Of a DNA stretch of 64,000 bases, positions 8,061 to 18,843 are shown in pieces. The first letter of the stretch is position 1, and every line of letters begins with the position of its first letter. Source of the DNA: Streptococcus sp. DD12 (GTDB taxonomy: Bacteria > Bacillota > Bacilli > Lactobacillales > Streptococcaceae); the NCBI RefSeq assembly GCF_001578885.1, contig NZ_KQ969497.1, positions 1-64,000 on the forward strand. The letters run 5' to 3'. The position numbers were made by a program, and so were the translations under genes. The notes beneath the pieces were generated by a model. That model saw nothing but the letters and a program-made list of their open reading frames with translations, made no database searches and was not told the origin of the DNA.

Positions 8061-9029
8061 ATGTCTTACGCCAATTTAAAACTTTTTGCCTTATCATCTA
8101 ATCAGGAATTAGCGGCTAAGGTTGCAGACACGATGGGGATTTCTTTAGGAAAATCAACTGTGCGTGAATTCTCAGATGGTGAGATTCAAGTTAATATTGA
8201 AGAATCTATTCGTGGCTGTCATGTCTTCATTTTGCAGTCGACTAGTGCGCCAGTCAATGATAATTTAATGGAAATTTTGATTATGGTGGATGCCTTACGT
8301 CGAGCTAGTGCAGCGACCATTAATGTCGTGATGCCATATTATGGCTACGCGCGTCAAGACCGTAAAGCACGTTCGCGTGAACCTATCACTTCCAAGCTGG
8401 TTGCCAACATGTTGTCTGTTGCTGGGGTTGACCGTTTGTTGACAGTAGATTTACACGCTGCTCAAATCCAAGGTTTCTTTGATATTCCAGTAGACCACCT
8501 CATGGGGGCGCCTCTCATTGCAGATTACTTTATCCGTAAAGGGATGACTGGAGATGACTATGTCGTTGTCAGTCCTGACCACGGCGGTGTAACCCGAGCG
8601 CGTAAGTTAGCGGAATACTTGAAAACGTCAATTGCCATCATTGACAAACGTCGTAGTGTCGATAAGATGAATACCAGTGAAGTGATGCATATTATCGGGG
8701 ACGTTTCAGGCAAAACCTGTATTTTGATTGACGATATGATTGACACAGCTGGAACAATCTGTCACGCAGCGGACGCATTAGCAGAAAGTGGCGCAACAGC
8801 AGTTTATGCTTCTTGTACGCATCCTGTCTTGTCTGGTCCTGCCTTGGACAATATTGAAAAGTCAGCTATTGAAAAACTAGTGGTTCTGGATACAATTTAT
8901 TTACCTGAGGAACACTTGATCGATAAGATTGAACAAATCACAATTGCTGATTTGATTGCGGAAGCCATTATCCGTATTCATGAAAATCGGCCCTTGTCTC
9001 CGCTGTTTACGATTCAAACCCAAAAATAA
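8061..9029 (+). CDS. prs: ribose-phosphate pyrophosphokinase (PRPP synthetase)
   Basis: Makes PRPP from ribose-5-phosphate and ATP, the entry substrate for the purine genes downstream; 322 aa. Visible motifs: '[18 protein letters not shown]' (the flexible/metal-binding region, about residue 130) and the PRPP-binding loop '[14 protein letters not shown]' (about 217-230). The ATG at 8061 follows GGAGGG-TATC; an in-frame ATG four codons upstream overlaps the RBS. Streptococci often carry two Prs paralogues; which one this is cannot be told here. Confidence 0.95.
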   Translation: MSYANLKLFALSSNQELAAKVADTMGISLGKSTVREFSDGEIQVNIEESIRGCHVFILQSTSAPVNDNLMEILIMVDALRRASAATINVVMPYYGYARQDRKARSREPITSKLVANMLSVAGVDRLLTVDLHAAQIQGFFDIPVDHLMGAPLIADYFIRKGMTGDDYVVVSPDHGGVTRARKLAEYLKTSIAIIDKRRSVDKMNTSEVMHIIGDVSGKTCILIDDMIDTAGTICHAADALAESGATAVYASCTHPVLSGPALDNIEKSAIEKLVVLDTIYLPEEHLIDKIEQITIADLIAEAIIRIHENRPLSPLFTIQTQK

Positions 9030-9036
9030 TGACTTT

Positions 9037-9080
9037 AAAAAAGAGCCGGGTAGCTTTTACGTCTACAAGTGCTCTTTTTT
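9037..9080 (+). terminator. terminator of prs
   Basis: AAAAGAGC (from 9037) pairs with GCTCTTTTTT (9071-9080); an inner GTAG/CTAC extends the hairpin. Confidence 0.82.
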
Positions 9081-9147
9081 GCTTGGTTTTAGTTTGTTTG
9101 TTGCTGGACTTGTAGTATAATGGTTAAAAATGATTTTTGGAGGGTGT

Positions 9148-10329
9148 ATGGCATTAGTAGATCGCTTTAATAAGCATTTGGATGATATTCAGGTATCTTT
9201 AATTCGGCAATTTGATCAATCTATTTCAGATATTCCAGGGATTCTCAAGTTGACATTAGGGGAACCTGATTTTAATACGCCTGAACATGTCAAAGAGGCA
9301 GCTAAATCAGCGATAGATGCCAATCAGTCCCATTATACCGGTATGGCTGGTCTTTTACCCTTGCGTCAGGCGGCTGCAGACTTTGTGAAATCTAAGTATG
9401 GCTTGGCTTATGCCCCAGAAGATGAAATTTTGGTAACGATAGGCGCTACTGAAGCTCTATCAGCTACCTTAACAGCTATTTTGGAACCAGGGGATTCGGT
9501 TCTCTTACCAGCGCCTGCTTATCCAGGGTATGAGCCAATCGCAAACCTCGTGGGAGCTGAAATCGTTGAAATTGATACAACGTCTAATCAATTTGTCTTG
9601 ACTCCTGAGATGCTAGAAGAGGCGATTAAAAAACAAGGGTCACGTCTCAAAGCCGTCTTGTTGAACTACCCAGCCAATCCGACTGGTGTGACTTATAGTC
9701 GAGAACAAATGCAAGCTCTTGCAGAGGTCCTCAAGCGTTATGAAATTTTTGTTGTCAGTGATGAAGTGTATTCGGAATTGAACTATGATGCCGAAGGTCA
9801 CGTGTCTATTGCAGAGTTTATTCCCGAGCAAACTATTGTCATCAATGGTCTCTCCAAGTCTCATGCCATGACGGGTTGGCGTTTGGGCTTTATCTTTGCA
9901 CCACGTGAGTTGACAGCACAATTGATTAAGAGCCACCAATACTTAGTGACGGCGGCCTCCACGATTTCTCAATTTGCTGGGATCGATGCCTTGACAGTTG
10001 GTAAAGATGATACCCTTGCGATGAAACAAGAATACCTGAAACGGCGTGATGTGATTATCGAGAAAATGTCAGCACTAGGATTTGACATTATCAAACCAAA
10101 TGGTGCCTTTTACATTTTCGCTAAAATTCCAGAGGGCTATGAGCAGGATTCCTTTAAATTCTGTCAAGAATTTGCACGGCAACAGGCAGTTGCTATCATT
10201 CCTGGTGTGGCTTTTGGACCTTATGGAGAAGGCTACGTGCGTTTGTCTTATGCAGCTAGCATGGAAACCATTCAGGAAGCTTTGAGCCGTCTGGAGGAAT
10301 TTATGCATGCCACTACAAGCAGTCACTAG
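9148..10329 (+). CDS. araT: class I/II pyridoxal-phosphate aminotransferase (aromatic amino acid type)
   Basis: Fold-type I PLP transaminase, 393 aa, moving amino groups between aromatic (and possibly branched) amino acids and 2-oxo acids. PLP lysine is K237 in 'NGLSKSHAMTGWRLGF'; 'NYPANPTG' and 'SDEVYSELNY' are the usual cofactor-contact motifs. The ATG at 9148 follows GGAGGG-TGT. A promoter with TATAAT lies upstream (-35 TTTGTT, 17 nt). Its end overlaps recO by 23 nt, the conserved streptococcal order. Substrate specificity rests on synteny rather than residues. Confidence 0.85.
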   Translation: MALVDRFNKHLDDIQVSLIRQFDQSISDIPGILKLTLGEPDFNTPEHVKEAAKSAIDANQSHYTGMAGLLPLRQAAADFVKSKYGLAYAPEDEILVTIGATEALSATLTAILEPGDSVLLPAPAYPGYEPIANLVGAEIVEIDTTSNQFVLTPEMLEEAIKKQGSRLKAVLLNYPANPTGVTYSREQMQALAEVLKRYEIFVVSDEVYSELNYDAEGHVSIAEFIPEQTIVINGLSKSHAMTGWRLGFIFAPRELTAQLIKSHQYLVTAASTISQFAGIDALTVGKDDTLAMKQEYLKRRDVIIEKMSALGFDIIKPNGAFYIFAKIPEGYEQDSFKFCQEFARQQAVAIIPGVAFGPYGEGYVRLSYAASMETIQEALSRLEEFMHATTSSH

Positions 10330-11068
10330 TCGCGGACTGGTTTTGTTTGAACGCCCCTATCGTGAAAAAGATCGGCTGGTGAAGATTTTTACTGAACAGG
10401 CAGGCAAACGGATGTTTTTAGTGAAAAATAGCGGTCAATCGCGTTTACGTTCGGCTTTGCAACCCCTGTCTCTAGCAGACTACCTGTGTAAAATCAATCC
10501 TAATGGCCTGTCCTATTTGGATGATTACCGAGATTTGGAACCTTTGCATGAGGTGAGTCAAGATATTTTTAAATTGGCTCATGCGACTTATGCTATGGAT
10601 TTGGCTGATCATGCGATAGATGATGGTGAGGAGGACCCAGCGCTCTTTGCTTTTTTGACTCAGATTTTACAGCTAATGAATCAAGGGGTTGATGAGGCGG
10701 TCTTATTGTTGATATATGAGACGCAGCTTTTGTCCCGTTTTGGGGTATCCTTGGACTTTAGTCACTGTGTATTTTGTCACCGTAGTCAGCAACGGTTTGA
10801 TTTTTCCTTTAAATACTCAGGGGTTTTGTGTCCAGAACACTATTTGGAAGATGAAAAACGCCTCCACGCAGATCCGAATGTTTTGTACCTATTAGCGGGT
10901 TTTCAAGAGATTTCTTTGGAACGCTTGCAGGGGATTTCATTAAGCGCTGAGACAAAAGAGAAGCTGAGAGAGTTTATGGATGCTATTTATGATAATTATG
11001 TAGGAATACACTTAAAAAGCAAGAAATTTTTGGATGGCTTATCTGACTGGGGAGAAATCATGCGCTAA
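10307..11068 (+). CDS. recO: DNA repair protein RecO
   Basis: Mediator that helps load RecA onto SSB-coated gaps in the RecFOR pathway, 253 aa. An N-terminal OB fold ('GLVLFERPYREKDRLVKIFT') precedes a helical domain containing a C4-type zinc site ('CVFCHRS' and a distal 'LCPEHY'). The start codon lies inside the 3' end of the aminotransferase gene, suggesting translational coupling. Confidence 0.93.
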   Translation: MPLQAVTSRGLVLFERPYREKDRLVKIFTEQAGKRMFLVKNSGQSRLRSALQPLSLADYLCKINPNGLSYLDDYRDLEPLHEVSQDIFKLAHATYAMDLADHAIDDGEEDPALFAFLTQILQLMNQGVDEAVLLLIYETQLLSRFGVSLDFSHCVFCHRSQQRFDFSFKYSGVLCPEHYLEDEKRLHADPNVLYLLAGFQEISLERLQGISLSAETKEKLREFMDAIYDNYVGIHLKSKKFLDGLSDWGEIMR

Positions 11069-11121
11069 TGTTTTACGTGAAACAAGCCATAAGGAAAAGA
11101 ACTAGAAAGTAAGGAATAAAA

Positions 11122-12126
11122 ATGACAGTTAAGACAATTGCAATTGATGCCATGGGAGGAGACCATGCGCCACAGGCTATTATTGAGGGAGTTAACCAAG
11201 CCTTGGCTGAGTTTTCAGATTTTGACGTAATCCTTTATGGCGATGAAGATAAAATCAAACCTCATCTAACGGCGACAGAGCGTGTTTCTATCGTACATAC
11301 CACTGAAAAAATTTTTTCAGAAGATGAGCCCGTTAAAGCTATTCGAAAGAAGAAAAACGCCTCAATGGTTTTAGCGGCGCAAGCCGTTAAAGAGGGCAAG
11401 GCTGATGCCATGTTATCTGCGGGAAATTCAGGTGCCCTTTTGGCAGCTGGTGTCTTTATTGTTGGGCGAATTAAAGGGATTGACCGACCAGGTTTCTTGT
11501 CTACCTTACCAACGGTTGATGGACAAGGTTTTGACATGATGGATTTGGGGGCGAATGCTGAAAATACGGCGCGTCATTTGGACCAATACGCGACCTTGGG
11601 GTCTTTTTATGCCAAGCATGTTCGCGGGCTGGCTAAACCACGCGTTGGTTTGCTCAATAATGGAACAGAGTCCAGCAAAGGAGCACCTCTGCAACAAGAT
11701 GCTTTTGGCTTACTGTCAGAAAATCCGGATATTCATTTTATTGGCAATATTGAAGCGCGTGAACTGCTCAATGGCGTTGCAGATGTTGTCGTGACAGATG
11801 GATTCACGGGAAATGCTGTCCTAAAAACGATGGAAGGGACGGGGGCGACTATTCTGTCCAGTTTAAAAACAGCCATTTTGAACGGTGGCTGGAAAGCTAA
11901 ACTCGGGGCTCTTTTATTGAAAGATAGTCTCAAAGGCTTGCAGGCACAGATGGATTACTCAAACTTTGGTGGTGCGGTGCTCTTTGGCTTGAAGGCGCCA
12001 GTTGTTAAGAGTCACGGTTCTAGTCAGGCAAAGGATATTTACACTACTATCAACCAAATTCGTCGTATGCTAGAAGCTGACGTGGTTGCTAAATCCATTG
12101 AGGCATTTTCACATAAGGAGAAATAG
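11122..12126 (+). CDS. plsX: phosphate acyltransferase PlsX
   Basis: Converts acyl-ACP to acyl-phosphate for phosphatidic acid synthesis by PlsY, 334 aa, peripheral membrane. Recognisable motifs are '[15 protein letters not shown]' at the N-terminus, '[14 protein letters not shown]' (about 95-110), and '[12 protein letters not shown]' (about 175). The acyl carrier protein gene begins at the base directly after its stop codon, linking enzyme and substrate carrier. Confidence 0.96.
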   Translation: MTVKTIAIDAMGGDHAPQAIIEGVNQALAEFSDFDVILYGDEDKIKPHLTATERVSIVHTTEKIFSEDEPVKAIRKKKNASMVLAAQAVKEGKADAMLSAGNSGALLAAGVFIVGRIKGIDRPGFLSTLPTVDGQGFDMMDLGANAENTARHLDQYATLGSFYAKHVRGLAKPRVGLLNNGTESSKGAPLQQDAFGLLSENPDIHFIGNIEARELLNGVADVVVTDGFTGNAVLKTMEGTGATILSSLKTAILNGGWKAKLGALLLKDSLKGLQAQMDYSNFGGAVLFGLKAPVVKSHGSSQAKDIYTTINQIRRMLEADVVAKSIEAFSHKEK

Positions 12127-12366
12127 ATGACTCGCACACAGATTTTAGCACAGATGCAGGTTTTGGCAGAGGAACAAACCAATGAAAAACTGCTTTTTAC
12201 AGAGTCATTAAGCCTGCAAGAAGGTTTAGGGGTGGACTCGATTGCGGTAATGGAATATATTATCAGTTTGGAAGATAATTTTGGCATGGATATTCCCGAT
12301 GAGGTCCTTGACCATGTTCAAACGGTGGGGCAATTAGCTGATTATATTACAGAAAAGTTGGCCTAA
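12127..12366 (+). CDS. acpP: acyl carrier protein
   Basis: 79-aa carrier with the phosphopantetheine attachment site S38 in 'GVDSIAVMEY'. In this plsX-linked copy the usual DSL is DSI. Streptococci also have an ACP gene in the fab cluster; this one (often named acpP2 or acpA) pairs with PlsX and may favour glycerolipid synthesis or host fatty acid use. Followed by a terminator. Confidence 0.92.
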   Translation: MTRTQILAQMQVLAEEQTNEKLLFTESLSLQEGLGVDSIAVMEYIISLEDNFGMDIPDEVLDHVQTVGQLADYITEKLA

Positions 12367-12374
12367 GCCAATGG

Positions 12375-12399
12375 AGAGACTGGAGTGGTCTCTTTTTTT
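12375..12399 (+). terminator. terminator of plsX-acpP
   Basis: AGAGAC (12375-12380) pairs with GTCTCT (12388-12393), followed by TTTTTTT. Confidence 0.85.
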
Positions 12400-12474
12400 G
12401 TGTCTTGGAAAATGAAATTGGTGAAAATTGGGAAAAAGACAAGAAAATGCTAGATTATAGAAAAAAGCAAATGC

Positions 12475-12561
12475 AAACATTCGTAAATAACGAACAATGT
12501 TATTTAAATAAAGGTCTAATGTCTGTAAATTATTGAAGATAAGTGGGGGATATGTTAAAAT
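12475..12561 (+). promoter_or_regulatory. purC promoter with two upstream PurBoxes
   Basis: Two inverted PurBox-like sites, AAACATTCGT (12475-12484, reverse orientation) and AACGAACAATGTT (12489-12501), lie upstream of -35 TTGAAG (12533-12538) and extended -10 TGTTAAAAT (TAAAAT 12556-12561, 17-nt spacing). The downstream box is centred roughly 70 nt before the expected start, matching the position from which PurR activates in Lactococcus rather than a repressor position. Confidence 0.72.
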
Positions 12562-12592
12562 AAGAAGAACACTTTAGGAAAGGCGAACAATT

Positions 12593-13300
12593 ATGACGAA
12601 GGAACTGATTTATTCAGGAAAGGCCAAAGACCTTTATACAACTGAGGATGACGATGTTATTTTATCTGTCTACAAAGACCAAGCGACTGCTTTTAATGGC
12701 GTGAAAAAGGAGCAAATCGCTGGTAAAGGCGTTCTCAACAATAAGATTTCATCTTTTATCTTTGAAAAATTGAATGCTGCTGGGGTTAAGACACACTTCA
12801 TCAAGAAGGTTTCTGAGACGGAACAATTGAATCAGAAGGTTACGATTATTCCATTAGAGGTTGTTTTACGTAATTACACGGCTGGTTCGTTTTCTAAACG
12901 TTTTGGTGTGGCAGAAGGTATCGCTTTGCCAGAGCCAATTGTTGAGTTTTATTACAAAAACGATGATTTGGACGACCCTTTTATCAATGATGAGCATGTC
13001 AAATTTTTAGATATTGCTAATGATGCTCAAATTGCCTACCTAAAAGAAGAAACCCGTCGCATCAATGCTCTCTTGGTGGATTGGTTCCAACAAATTGGCT
13101 TGAAACTGATTGATTTCAAGCTAGAATTTGGTTTTGATAAAGACGGCAATATTATCCTGGCAGATGAGTTTTCACCAGATAATTGCCGCTTGTGGGATGC
13201 CCAAGGACATCATATGGATAAGGATGTCTTCCGACGTGGTTTGGGAGAATTAACAGATGTCTATGAAGTCGTCTGGCAGAAATTGCAAGCATTAAAGTAA
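12593..13300 (+). CDS. purC: SAICAR synthase
   Basis: Joins CAIR and aspartate with ATP (purine step 8 of IMP synthesis), 235 aa. Conserved '[18 protein letters not shown]' near the N-terminus, '[12 protein letters not shown]' and '[14 protein letters not shown]' near the C-terminus. First gene of the purine cluster, directly downstream of the PurBox promoter. Confidence 0.97.
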   Translation: MTKELIYSGKAKDLYTTEDDDVILSVYKDQATAFNGVKKEQIAGKGVLNNKISSFIFEKLNAAGVKTHFIKKVSETEQLNQKVTIIPLEVVLRNYTAGSFSKRFGVAEGIALPEPIVEFYYKNDDLDDPFINDEHVKFLDIANDAQIAYLKEETRRINALLVDWFQQIGLKLIDFKLEFGFDKDGNIILADEFSPDNCRLWDAQGHHMDKDVFRRGLGELTDVYEVVWQKLQALK

Positions 13301-13436
13301 GCAGACCGTTAACTGGCTGAGTGTGAGTTCTAGGACATAAAGGAAGGAAATGAAATAGCCGTAAGACAGATGGGTGCTGTTGTCTAAAAGAGAGAGGCAA
13401 TAGGCCTACTGTTTGCTATGACTGGGGATTTGATAT

Positions 13437-16400
13437 ATGGATAAACGTATTTTTGTAGAGAAGAAAGCAGATTTTGGAGTTAAGGCTCAGAGCTTGCTGG
13501 AAGAATTACGCCATAATTTACAATTGAAAACTTTGAAGAATGTGCGTGTTGTGCAAGTTTATGATATCTTTGATTTGGAAGACCACTTGCTTTCTCGGGC
13601 ACAAGAACGCATTTTTTCAGAACCTGTGACGGATGTCTTGCTGACTGAGGCTGACATCAAGGCTACCTTGGCTCAGTCTGCCTTTTTTGCCATTGAAAGT
13701 TTGCCTGGTCAGTTTGATCAACGCGCAGCAAGTGCACAAGAAGCCCTTCTCTTGTTGGGAAGTCAGGGACAAGCAAGTGTTAATACCGCGCAATTGTATC
13801 TGGTTAACAAGGATATTGACTCTGTCGAGTTAGAGGCCGTTAAAAATTACTTGCTCAACCCTGTGGATTCGCGTTTTAAAGACATCACTGTTGGGATTGC
13901 CAAGCAAGATTTTTCTGAGTCTGATAAGACTATTCCAAACTTGGACTTCTTTGAAGGCTATACGGCAGAAGATTTTGCACAGTACAAGGCAGAGCAAGGA
14001 TTGGCCATGGAAGTGGATGACCTGCTCTTTATTCAAGATTACTTCAAATCGCTTGGACGTGTGCCAACTGAGACGGAATTGAAGGTTTTGGATACTTACT
14101 GGTCTGACCACTGCCGTCACACAACCTTTGAGACGGAGTTGAAAAACATCGACTTCTCAGCTTCTAAATTTGAAAAACAATTGCAGGCGACTTATGACAA
14201 GTATATTGCCATGCGTGATGAGTTGGGACGTACGGAAAAACCGCAAACCTTGATGGATATGGCGACTATTTTTGGGCGTTATGAGCGTGCCAATGGGCGT
14301 TTGGATGACATGGAAGTGTCTGATGAAATCAATGCCTGCTCAGTTGAGATTGAAGTGGATGTCAATGGGGTCAAAGAACCATGGCTCCTCATGTTCAAGA
14401 ATGAAACCCACAACCACCCAACAGAGATTGAACCATTTGGTGGTGCGGCTACCTGTATCGGTGGTGCCATTCGTGACCCATTGTCAGGGCGTTCCTACGT
14501 TTACCAAGCCATGCGTATCTCAGGTGCAGGCGATATTACAGCTCCGATTGCTGAAACTCGTGCGGGTAAATTGCCCCAACAAGTGATTTCAAAAACCGCA
14601 GCTCACGGTTATTCTTCCTACGGGAACCAAATTGGTTTGGCAACAACTTATGTTCGTGAATACTTCCACCCAGGCTTTGTGGCCAAACGGATGGAGCTAG
14701 GTGCCGTTGTCGGTGCAGCGCCTAAGGAAAATGTGGTCCGTGAGAAACCTGAAGCTGGTGACGTGATTATCTTGCTCGGTGGGAAGACTGGACGTGACGG
14801 TGTCGGTGGGGCGACAGGTTCATCTAAAGTTCAAACGGTTGAGTCTGTGGAAACAGCTGGTGCCGAGGTTCAAAAAGGAAACGCCATCGAAGAACGTAAG
14901 ATTCAACGTCTTTTCCGCAATGGGGATGTGACCCGTCTCATCAAGAAATCCAATGACTTTGGTGCCGGTGGTGTCTGTGTGGCGATTGGGGAATTAGCCG
15001 ACGGTCTTGAAATTGATTTGGACAAAGTGCCTCTGAAATACCAAGGCTTGAACGGTACCGAGATTGCCATCTCTGAATCACAAGAACGGATGGCGGTTGT
15101 CGTTCGTCCTGAAGATGTGGACGCTTTCGTTAAGGCTTGTCACAAAGAAAACCTTGATGCAGTTGTAGTGGCAACGGTTACTGAAAAACCAAATCTTGTC
15201 ATGCACTGGAATGGGGAAACCATCGTTGATTTGGAACGTTCTTTCCTGGATACTAACGGTGTGCGTGTCGTGGTAGATGCCAAGGTGGTTGACAAGGCTG
15301 TCAAGCTCCCAGAAGAACGCCAAACATCTGCTGAAACCCTTGAAGCGGATACGCTTGAAGTCTTGGCTGACCTTAACCATGCCAGTCAAAAAGGCTTGCA
15401 AACCATCTTTGATAGTTCCGTTGGTCGGTCAACGGTCAACTCTCCACTTGGTGGGCGCTACCAAATCACGCCTACGGAAGCCTCTGTTCAAAAACTACCC
15501 GTTCAACATGGCGTAACAACAACGGCTTCTGTCATGGCGCAAGGATTCAACCCTTACATTGCTGAATGGTCTCCCTATCACGGGGCAGCCTATGCCGTCA
15601 TCGAAGCAACCGCTCGTTTGGTGGCTGCAGGGGCAAACTGGTCGAAAGCACGTTTTTCTTACCAAGAGTATTTTGAACGCATGGACAAACAAGCAGAACG
15701 TTTTGGCCAACCGGTATCGGCTCTTCTTGGTTCCATTGAAGCGCAAATTCAACTTGGTTTGCCATCTATCGGTGGGAAGGACTCCATGTCTGGTACCTTC
15801 GAAGAATTAACCGTACCACCAACCTTGGTTGCTTTTGGTGTGACAACAGCTGATAGCCGTAAGGTTCTTTCCCCTGAATTTAAAGCAGTGGGTGAAAATA
15901 TCTACTATATCCCAGGTCAAGCCCTTTCCCAAGAGATTGACTTTGACTTGATTAAGAAAAATTTTGCTCAGTTTGAAGCCATCCAAGCGGACTACCAAGT
16001 AACCTCTGCTTCAGCAGTCAAATATGGTGGTGTCCTTGAAGCGCTTGCTCTGGCAACCTTTGGGAACCATATCGGTGCTACAGTGGACTTGGCTAATCTT
16101 GAAAGTGCTTTGACCGCTCAATTGGGTGGCTTTGTCTTCACATCTGCTGAAGACATTGCAGGTGTTGAGAAAATCGGTCAAACAAGTGCTGACTTTACAC
16201 TCACTGTCAATGGTGTAAGGCTTGATGGACACAAACTTGACAGGGCCTTCCAAGGGAAATTGGAAGAGGTTTACCCAACCGAATTTGTCCAAGCGACTGA
16301 GTTGGAAGACCTACCTGCTGTGGCCTCAGAAACAGTCATCAAAGCCAAAGAAACCATTGAGACACCAGTGGTTTACATCCCAGTATTCCCTGGAACAAAC

Positions 16401-17162
16401 TCTGAGTACGATTCTGCTAAGGCCTTTGAAAAAGAAGGTGCGAACGTCAACTTGGTGCCATTTGTGACGCTTAACGAAGAGGCTATCGTCAAGTCTGTTG
16501 ACACCATGGTTGACCATATCGAAAAAGCTAACATCATCTTCTTTGCTGGAGGATTCTCAGCAGCGGATGAGCCCGATGGATCTGCGAAATTTATCGTGAA
16601 CATCTTGCTCAATGAAAAAGTACGTGCAGCCATTGATGCCTTCATCGCGCGTGGTGGCCTGATCATTGGTATCTGTAACGGATTCCAAGCCCTTGTTAAA
16701 TCAGGTCTTCTCCCATATGGTAACTTTGAAGACGCTAGCAGTACCAGTCCAACTCTCTTTTATAATGATGCCAACCAACACGTGGCCAAGATGGTGGAAA
16801 CACGCATTGCTAACACCAACTCACCATGGCTTGCTGGAGTAGCAGTTGGTGACATCCATGCCATTCCAGTTTCTCACGGGGAAGGGAAGTTTGTTGTAAC
16901 GGCTGAAGAGTTTGCAGAGCTTCGTGACAATGGTCAAATCTTTAGCCAATATGTGGACTTTGACGGCCAACCAAGCATGGATTCCAAGTACAATCCAAAT
17001 GGTTCAGTTAATGCCATCGAAGGAATCACCAGCAAGAACGGTCAAATCATTGGGAAGATGGGTCATTCCGAACGTTTCGAAGACGGACTCTTCCAAAATA
17101 TTCCTGGCAAGAAAGACCAAGGTCTCTTTGCATCAGCCGTTAAGTACTTTACTGGGAAATAA
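13437..17162 (+). CDS. purL: FGAM synthase, large single-chain PurL
   Basis: Converts FGAR to FGAM using glutamine and ATP, 1241 aa. This is the long fused form (as in Gram-negatives) rather than the PurS/PurL/PurQ complex of Bacillus. N-terminal domain, two AIRS-like ATP domains ('YWSDHCRHTTF' about residue 220; 'GGAATCIGGAIRD' about 335; 'LPSIGGKDSMSG' about 780), and a C-terminal class I glutaminase with nucleophile Cys in 'IGICNGFQAL' (about 1080). A 136-nt spacer separates it from purC. Confidence 0.97.
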   Translation: MDKRIFVEKKADFGVKAQSLLEELRHNLQLKTLKNVRVVQVYDIFDLEDHLLSRAQERIFSEPVTDVLLTEADIKATLAQSAFFAIESLPGQFDQRAASAQEALLLLGSQGQASVNTAQLYLVNKDIDSVELEAVKNYLLNPVDSRFKDITVGIAKQDFSESDKTIPNLDFFEGYTAEDFAQYKAEQGLAMEVDDLLFIQDYFKSLGRVPTETELKVLDTYWSDHCRHTTFETELKNIDFSASKFEKQLQATYDKYIAMRDELGRTEKPQTLMDMATIFGRYERANGRLDDMEVSDEINACSVEIEVDVNGVKEPWLLMFKNETHNHPTEIEPFGGAATCIGGAIRDPLSGRSYVYQAMRISGAGDITAPIAETRAGKLPQQVISKTAAHGYSSYGNQIGLATTYVREYFHPGFVAKRMELGAVVGAAPKENVVREKPEAGDVIILLGGKTGRDGVGGATGSSKVQTVESVETAGAEVQKGNAIEERKIQRLFRNGDVTRLIKKSNDFGAGGVCVAIGELADGLEIDLDKVPLKYQGLNGTEIAISESQERMAVVVRPEDVDAFVKACHKENLDAVVVATVTEKPNLVMHWNGETIVDLERSFLDTNGVRVVVDAKVVDKAVKLPEERQTSAETLEADTLEVLADLNHASQKGLQTIFDSSVGRSTVNSPLGGRYQITPTEASVQKLPVQHGVTTTASVMAQGFNPYIAEWSPYHGAAYAVIEATARLVAAGANWSKARFSYQEYFERMDKQAERFGQPVSALLGSIEAQIQLGLPSIGGKDSMSGTFEELTVPPTLVAFGVTTADSRKVLSPEFKAVGENIYYIPGQALSQEIDFDLIKKNFAQFEAIQADYQVTSASAVKYGGVLEALALATFGNHIGATVDLANLESALTAQLGGFVFTSAEDIAGVEKIGQTSADFTLTVNGVRLDGHKLDRAFQGKLEEVYPTEFVQATELEDLPAVASETVIKAKETIETPVVYIPVFPGTNSEYDSAKAFEKEGANVNLVPFVTLNEEAIVKSVDTMVDHIEKANIIFFAGGFSAADEPDGSAKFIVNILLNEKVRAAIDAFIARGGLIIGICNGFQALVKSGLLPYGNFEDASSTSPTLFYNDANQHVAKMVETRIANTNSPWLAGVAVGDIHAIPVSHGEGKFVVTAEEFAELRDNGQIFSQYVDFDGQPSMDSKYNPNGSVNAIEGITSKNGQIIGKMGHSERFEDGLFQNIPGKKDQGLFASAVKYFTGK

Positions 17163-17395
17163 TTTTCTTCTCTCTACTCGACACTTGCAGAGAGGACAAA
17201 AAGACTGTTGCTAGAGTTGCTTGCCAAGCTCTTCATCGCTTGGATGGTCTAGCGGACGCGTAACAGGTATTTTCCATCTTAGCAGTGGTCCACTAGGACT
17301 TGGGCATGTTGAGAGATAGCAGGCATGTAAGCCAGGATATGATGGCTGTCATACGTGCTTTTTGAGGAAAATATCACAAATAAAAGGTATAGAAA
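17163..17395 (+). other. purL-purF spacer with nested hairpins
   Basis: A 233-nt spacer without a credible ORF. CTGTT-GCTAGA (17205-17215) pairs with TCTAGC (17248-17253) and AACAG (17262-17266), enclosing CCAAGC/GCTTGG (17224-17229 / 17238-17243). CTCTCT/AGAGAG sits at the left edge and the palindrome AGTGGTCCACT further right. There is no U-run, so it is not a plain terminator. The function is unknown. Confidence 0.5.
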
Positions 17396-18835
17396 ATGAC
17401 ATACGAAGTGAAATCTCTTAATGAAGAATGTGGGATTTTTGGGATTTGGGGACATCCCCAAGCCTCACAAGTTACCTATTTTGGACTTCATAGCTTACAG
17501 CACCGTGGTCAAGAAGGGGCAGGTATTCTTTCAAATGATCAGGGGCAACTGAAACGCCACCGTGATTTGGGGCTTTTGTCTGAAGTCTTTAAAAATCCTG
17601 CGGATTTAGATGGCTTGACAGGAGAGGCTGCTATTGGGCATGTACGCTATGCGACAGCTGGAAATGCCTCAATCAATAATGTTCAACCTTTCTTGTTTGA
17701 GTTTTATGACATGCAGATGGGCTTGGCGCATAATGGCAATTTGACAAATGCTGAGACTCTTAAACGAGAGTTGGAAAAAGAGGGAGCCATTTTTTCAAGT
17801 TCATCGGATACTGAAATTTTGATGCACCTGATTCGCCATAGCAAAAAAGAGCACTTTGAGGATAAACTCAAAGAGGCGCTCAATACGGTTAAGGGTGGTT
17901 TTGCCTACCTCGTCATGACGGAAGACAAACTCTACGCCGCTTTGGACCCCAATGGTTTTCGTCCCTTGTCCATTGGACGCATGAAAAATGGCGCTTGGGT
18001 CGTTTCTAGCGAGACCTGTGCTTTTGAAGTGGTTGGCGCTGAGTGGGTCCGTGATGTCAAACCAGGAGAGTTGGTCATTATCGACCAAGATGGCGTGACC
18101 TATGACAGCTACACCAATGACACCCAGCTGGCTATTTGTTCGATGGAATATGTCTATTTTGCACGGCCTGACTCTGTTATTCACGGGGTAAATGTTCACA
18201 CAGCTCGTAAAAACACAGGTCGTATCCTTGCCCAAAACTTCCCGTTTGAGGCGGATATCGTCGTTGGTGTGCCCAATTCGTCTTTGTCAGCGGCCTCAGG
18301 CTTCTCAGAAGAGTCCGGTTTGCCAAACGAGATGGGCTTGATTAAAAACCAATACATTCAGCGAACCTTTATCCAGCCGACGCAGGAACTACGTGAGCAA
18401 GGTGTCCGCATGAAGCTGTCCGCTGTTTCAAGCATCGTCAAGGGCAAGCGCGTGGTAATGGTAGATGATTCTATTGTGCGTGGAACGACTTCCAGACGTA
18501 TTGTGCAATTGTTGCGAGAAGCGGGTGCGGCTGAGGTTCATGTGGCCATTGCGAGTCCACCGTTGAAGTACCCTTGCTTTTATGGTATCGATATTCAAAG
18601 CCGTCGGGAGTTGATTGCGGCCAACCATACGGTTGAAGAAACTCGCGAAATCATAGGTGCAGATAGTTTGACTTACTTGTCGATTGAGGGCTTGATTCAG
18701 TCTGTTGGTCTCGAAACGGATGCGCCAAATGGGGGTCTTTGTGTGGCCTATTTTGACGGAGATTATCCAACACCACTTTACGACTACGAGGAACGCTATC
18801 TACAAAGTCTAAAAGAAAAAACGAGCTTTTACTAG
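17396..18835 (+). CDS. purF: amidophosphoribosyltransferase
   Basis: First committed step of purine synthesis: PRPP + glutamine to phosphoribosylamine; 479 aa. An 11-residue propeptide ends before C12 ('[11 protein letters not shown]'), the N-terminal nucleophile exposed by self-processing. The glutaminase domain spans about 12-235. The PRT domain carries the PRPP loop '[18 protein letters not shown]' (about 353-370). Conserved Cys residues further on resemble the Fe-S type ('YPCFYGID'). RBS AAAGG is upstream of the ATG. Confidence 0.97.
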   Translation: MTYEVKSLNEECGIFGIWGHPQASQVTYFGLHSLQHRGQEGAGILSNDQGQLKRHRDLGLLSEVFKNPADLDGLTGEAAIGHVRYATAGNASINNVQPFLFEFYDMQMGLAHNGNLTNAETLKRELEKEGAIFSSSSDTEILMHLIRHSKKEHFEDKLKEALNTVKGGFAYLVMTEDKLYAALDPNGFRPLSIGRMKNGAWVVSSETCAFEVVGAEWVRDVKPGELVIIDQDGVTYDSYTNDTQLAICSMEYVYFARPDSVIHGVNVHTARKNTGRILAQNFPFEADIVVGVPNSSLSAASGFSEESGLPNEMGLIKNQYIQRTFIQPTQELREQGVRMKLSAVSSIVKGKRVVMVDDSIVRGTTSRRIVQLLREAGAAEVHVAIASPPLKYPCFYGIDIQSRRELIAANHTVEETREIIGADSLTYLSIEGLIQSVGLETDAPNGGLCVAYFDGDYPTPLYDYEERYLQSLKEKTSFY

Positions 18836-18843
18836 GAGGATTT

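Noticed and set aside
13301-13436. ZTP riboswitch before purL
   Set aside because: An ACTGGCTG string is present but the downstream conserved part and the pseudoknot partner are absent.
17801-18235. 144-aa minus-strand ORF opposite purF
   Set aside because: Antisense shadow; the purF frame is fully conserved here.
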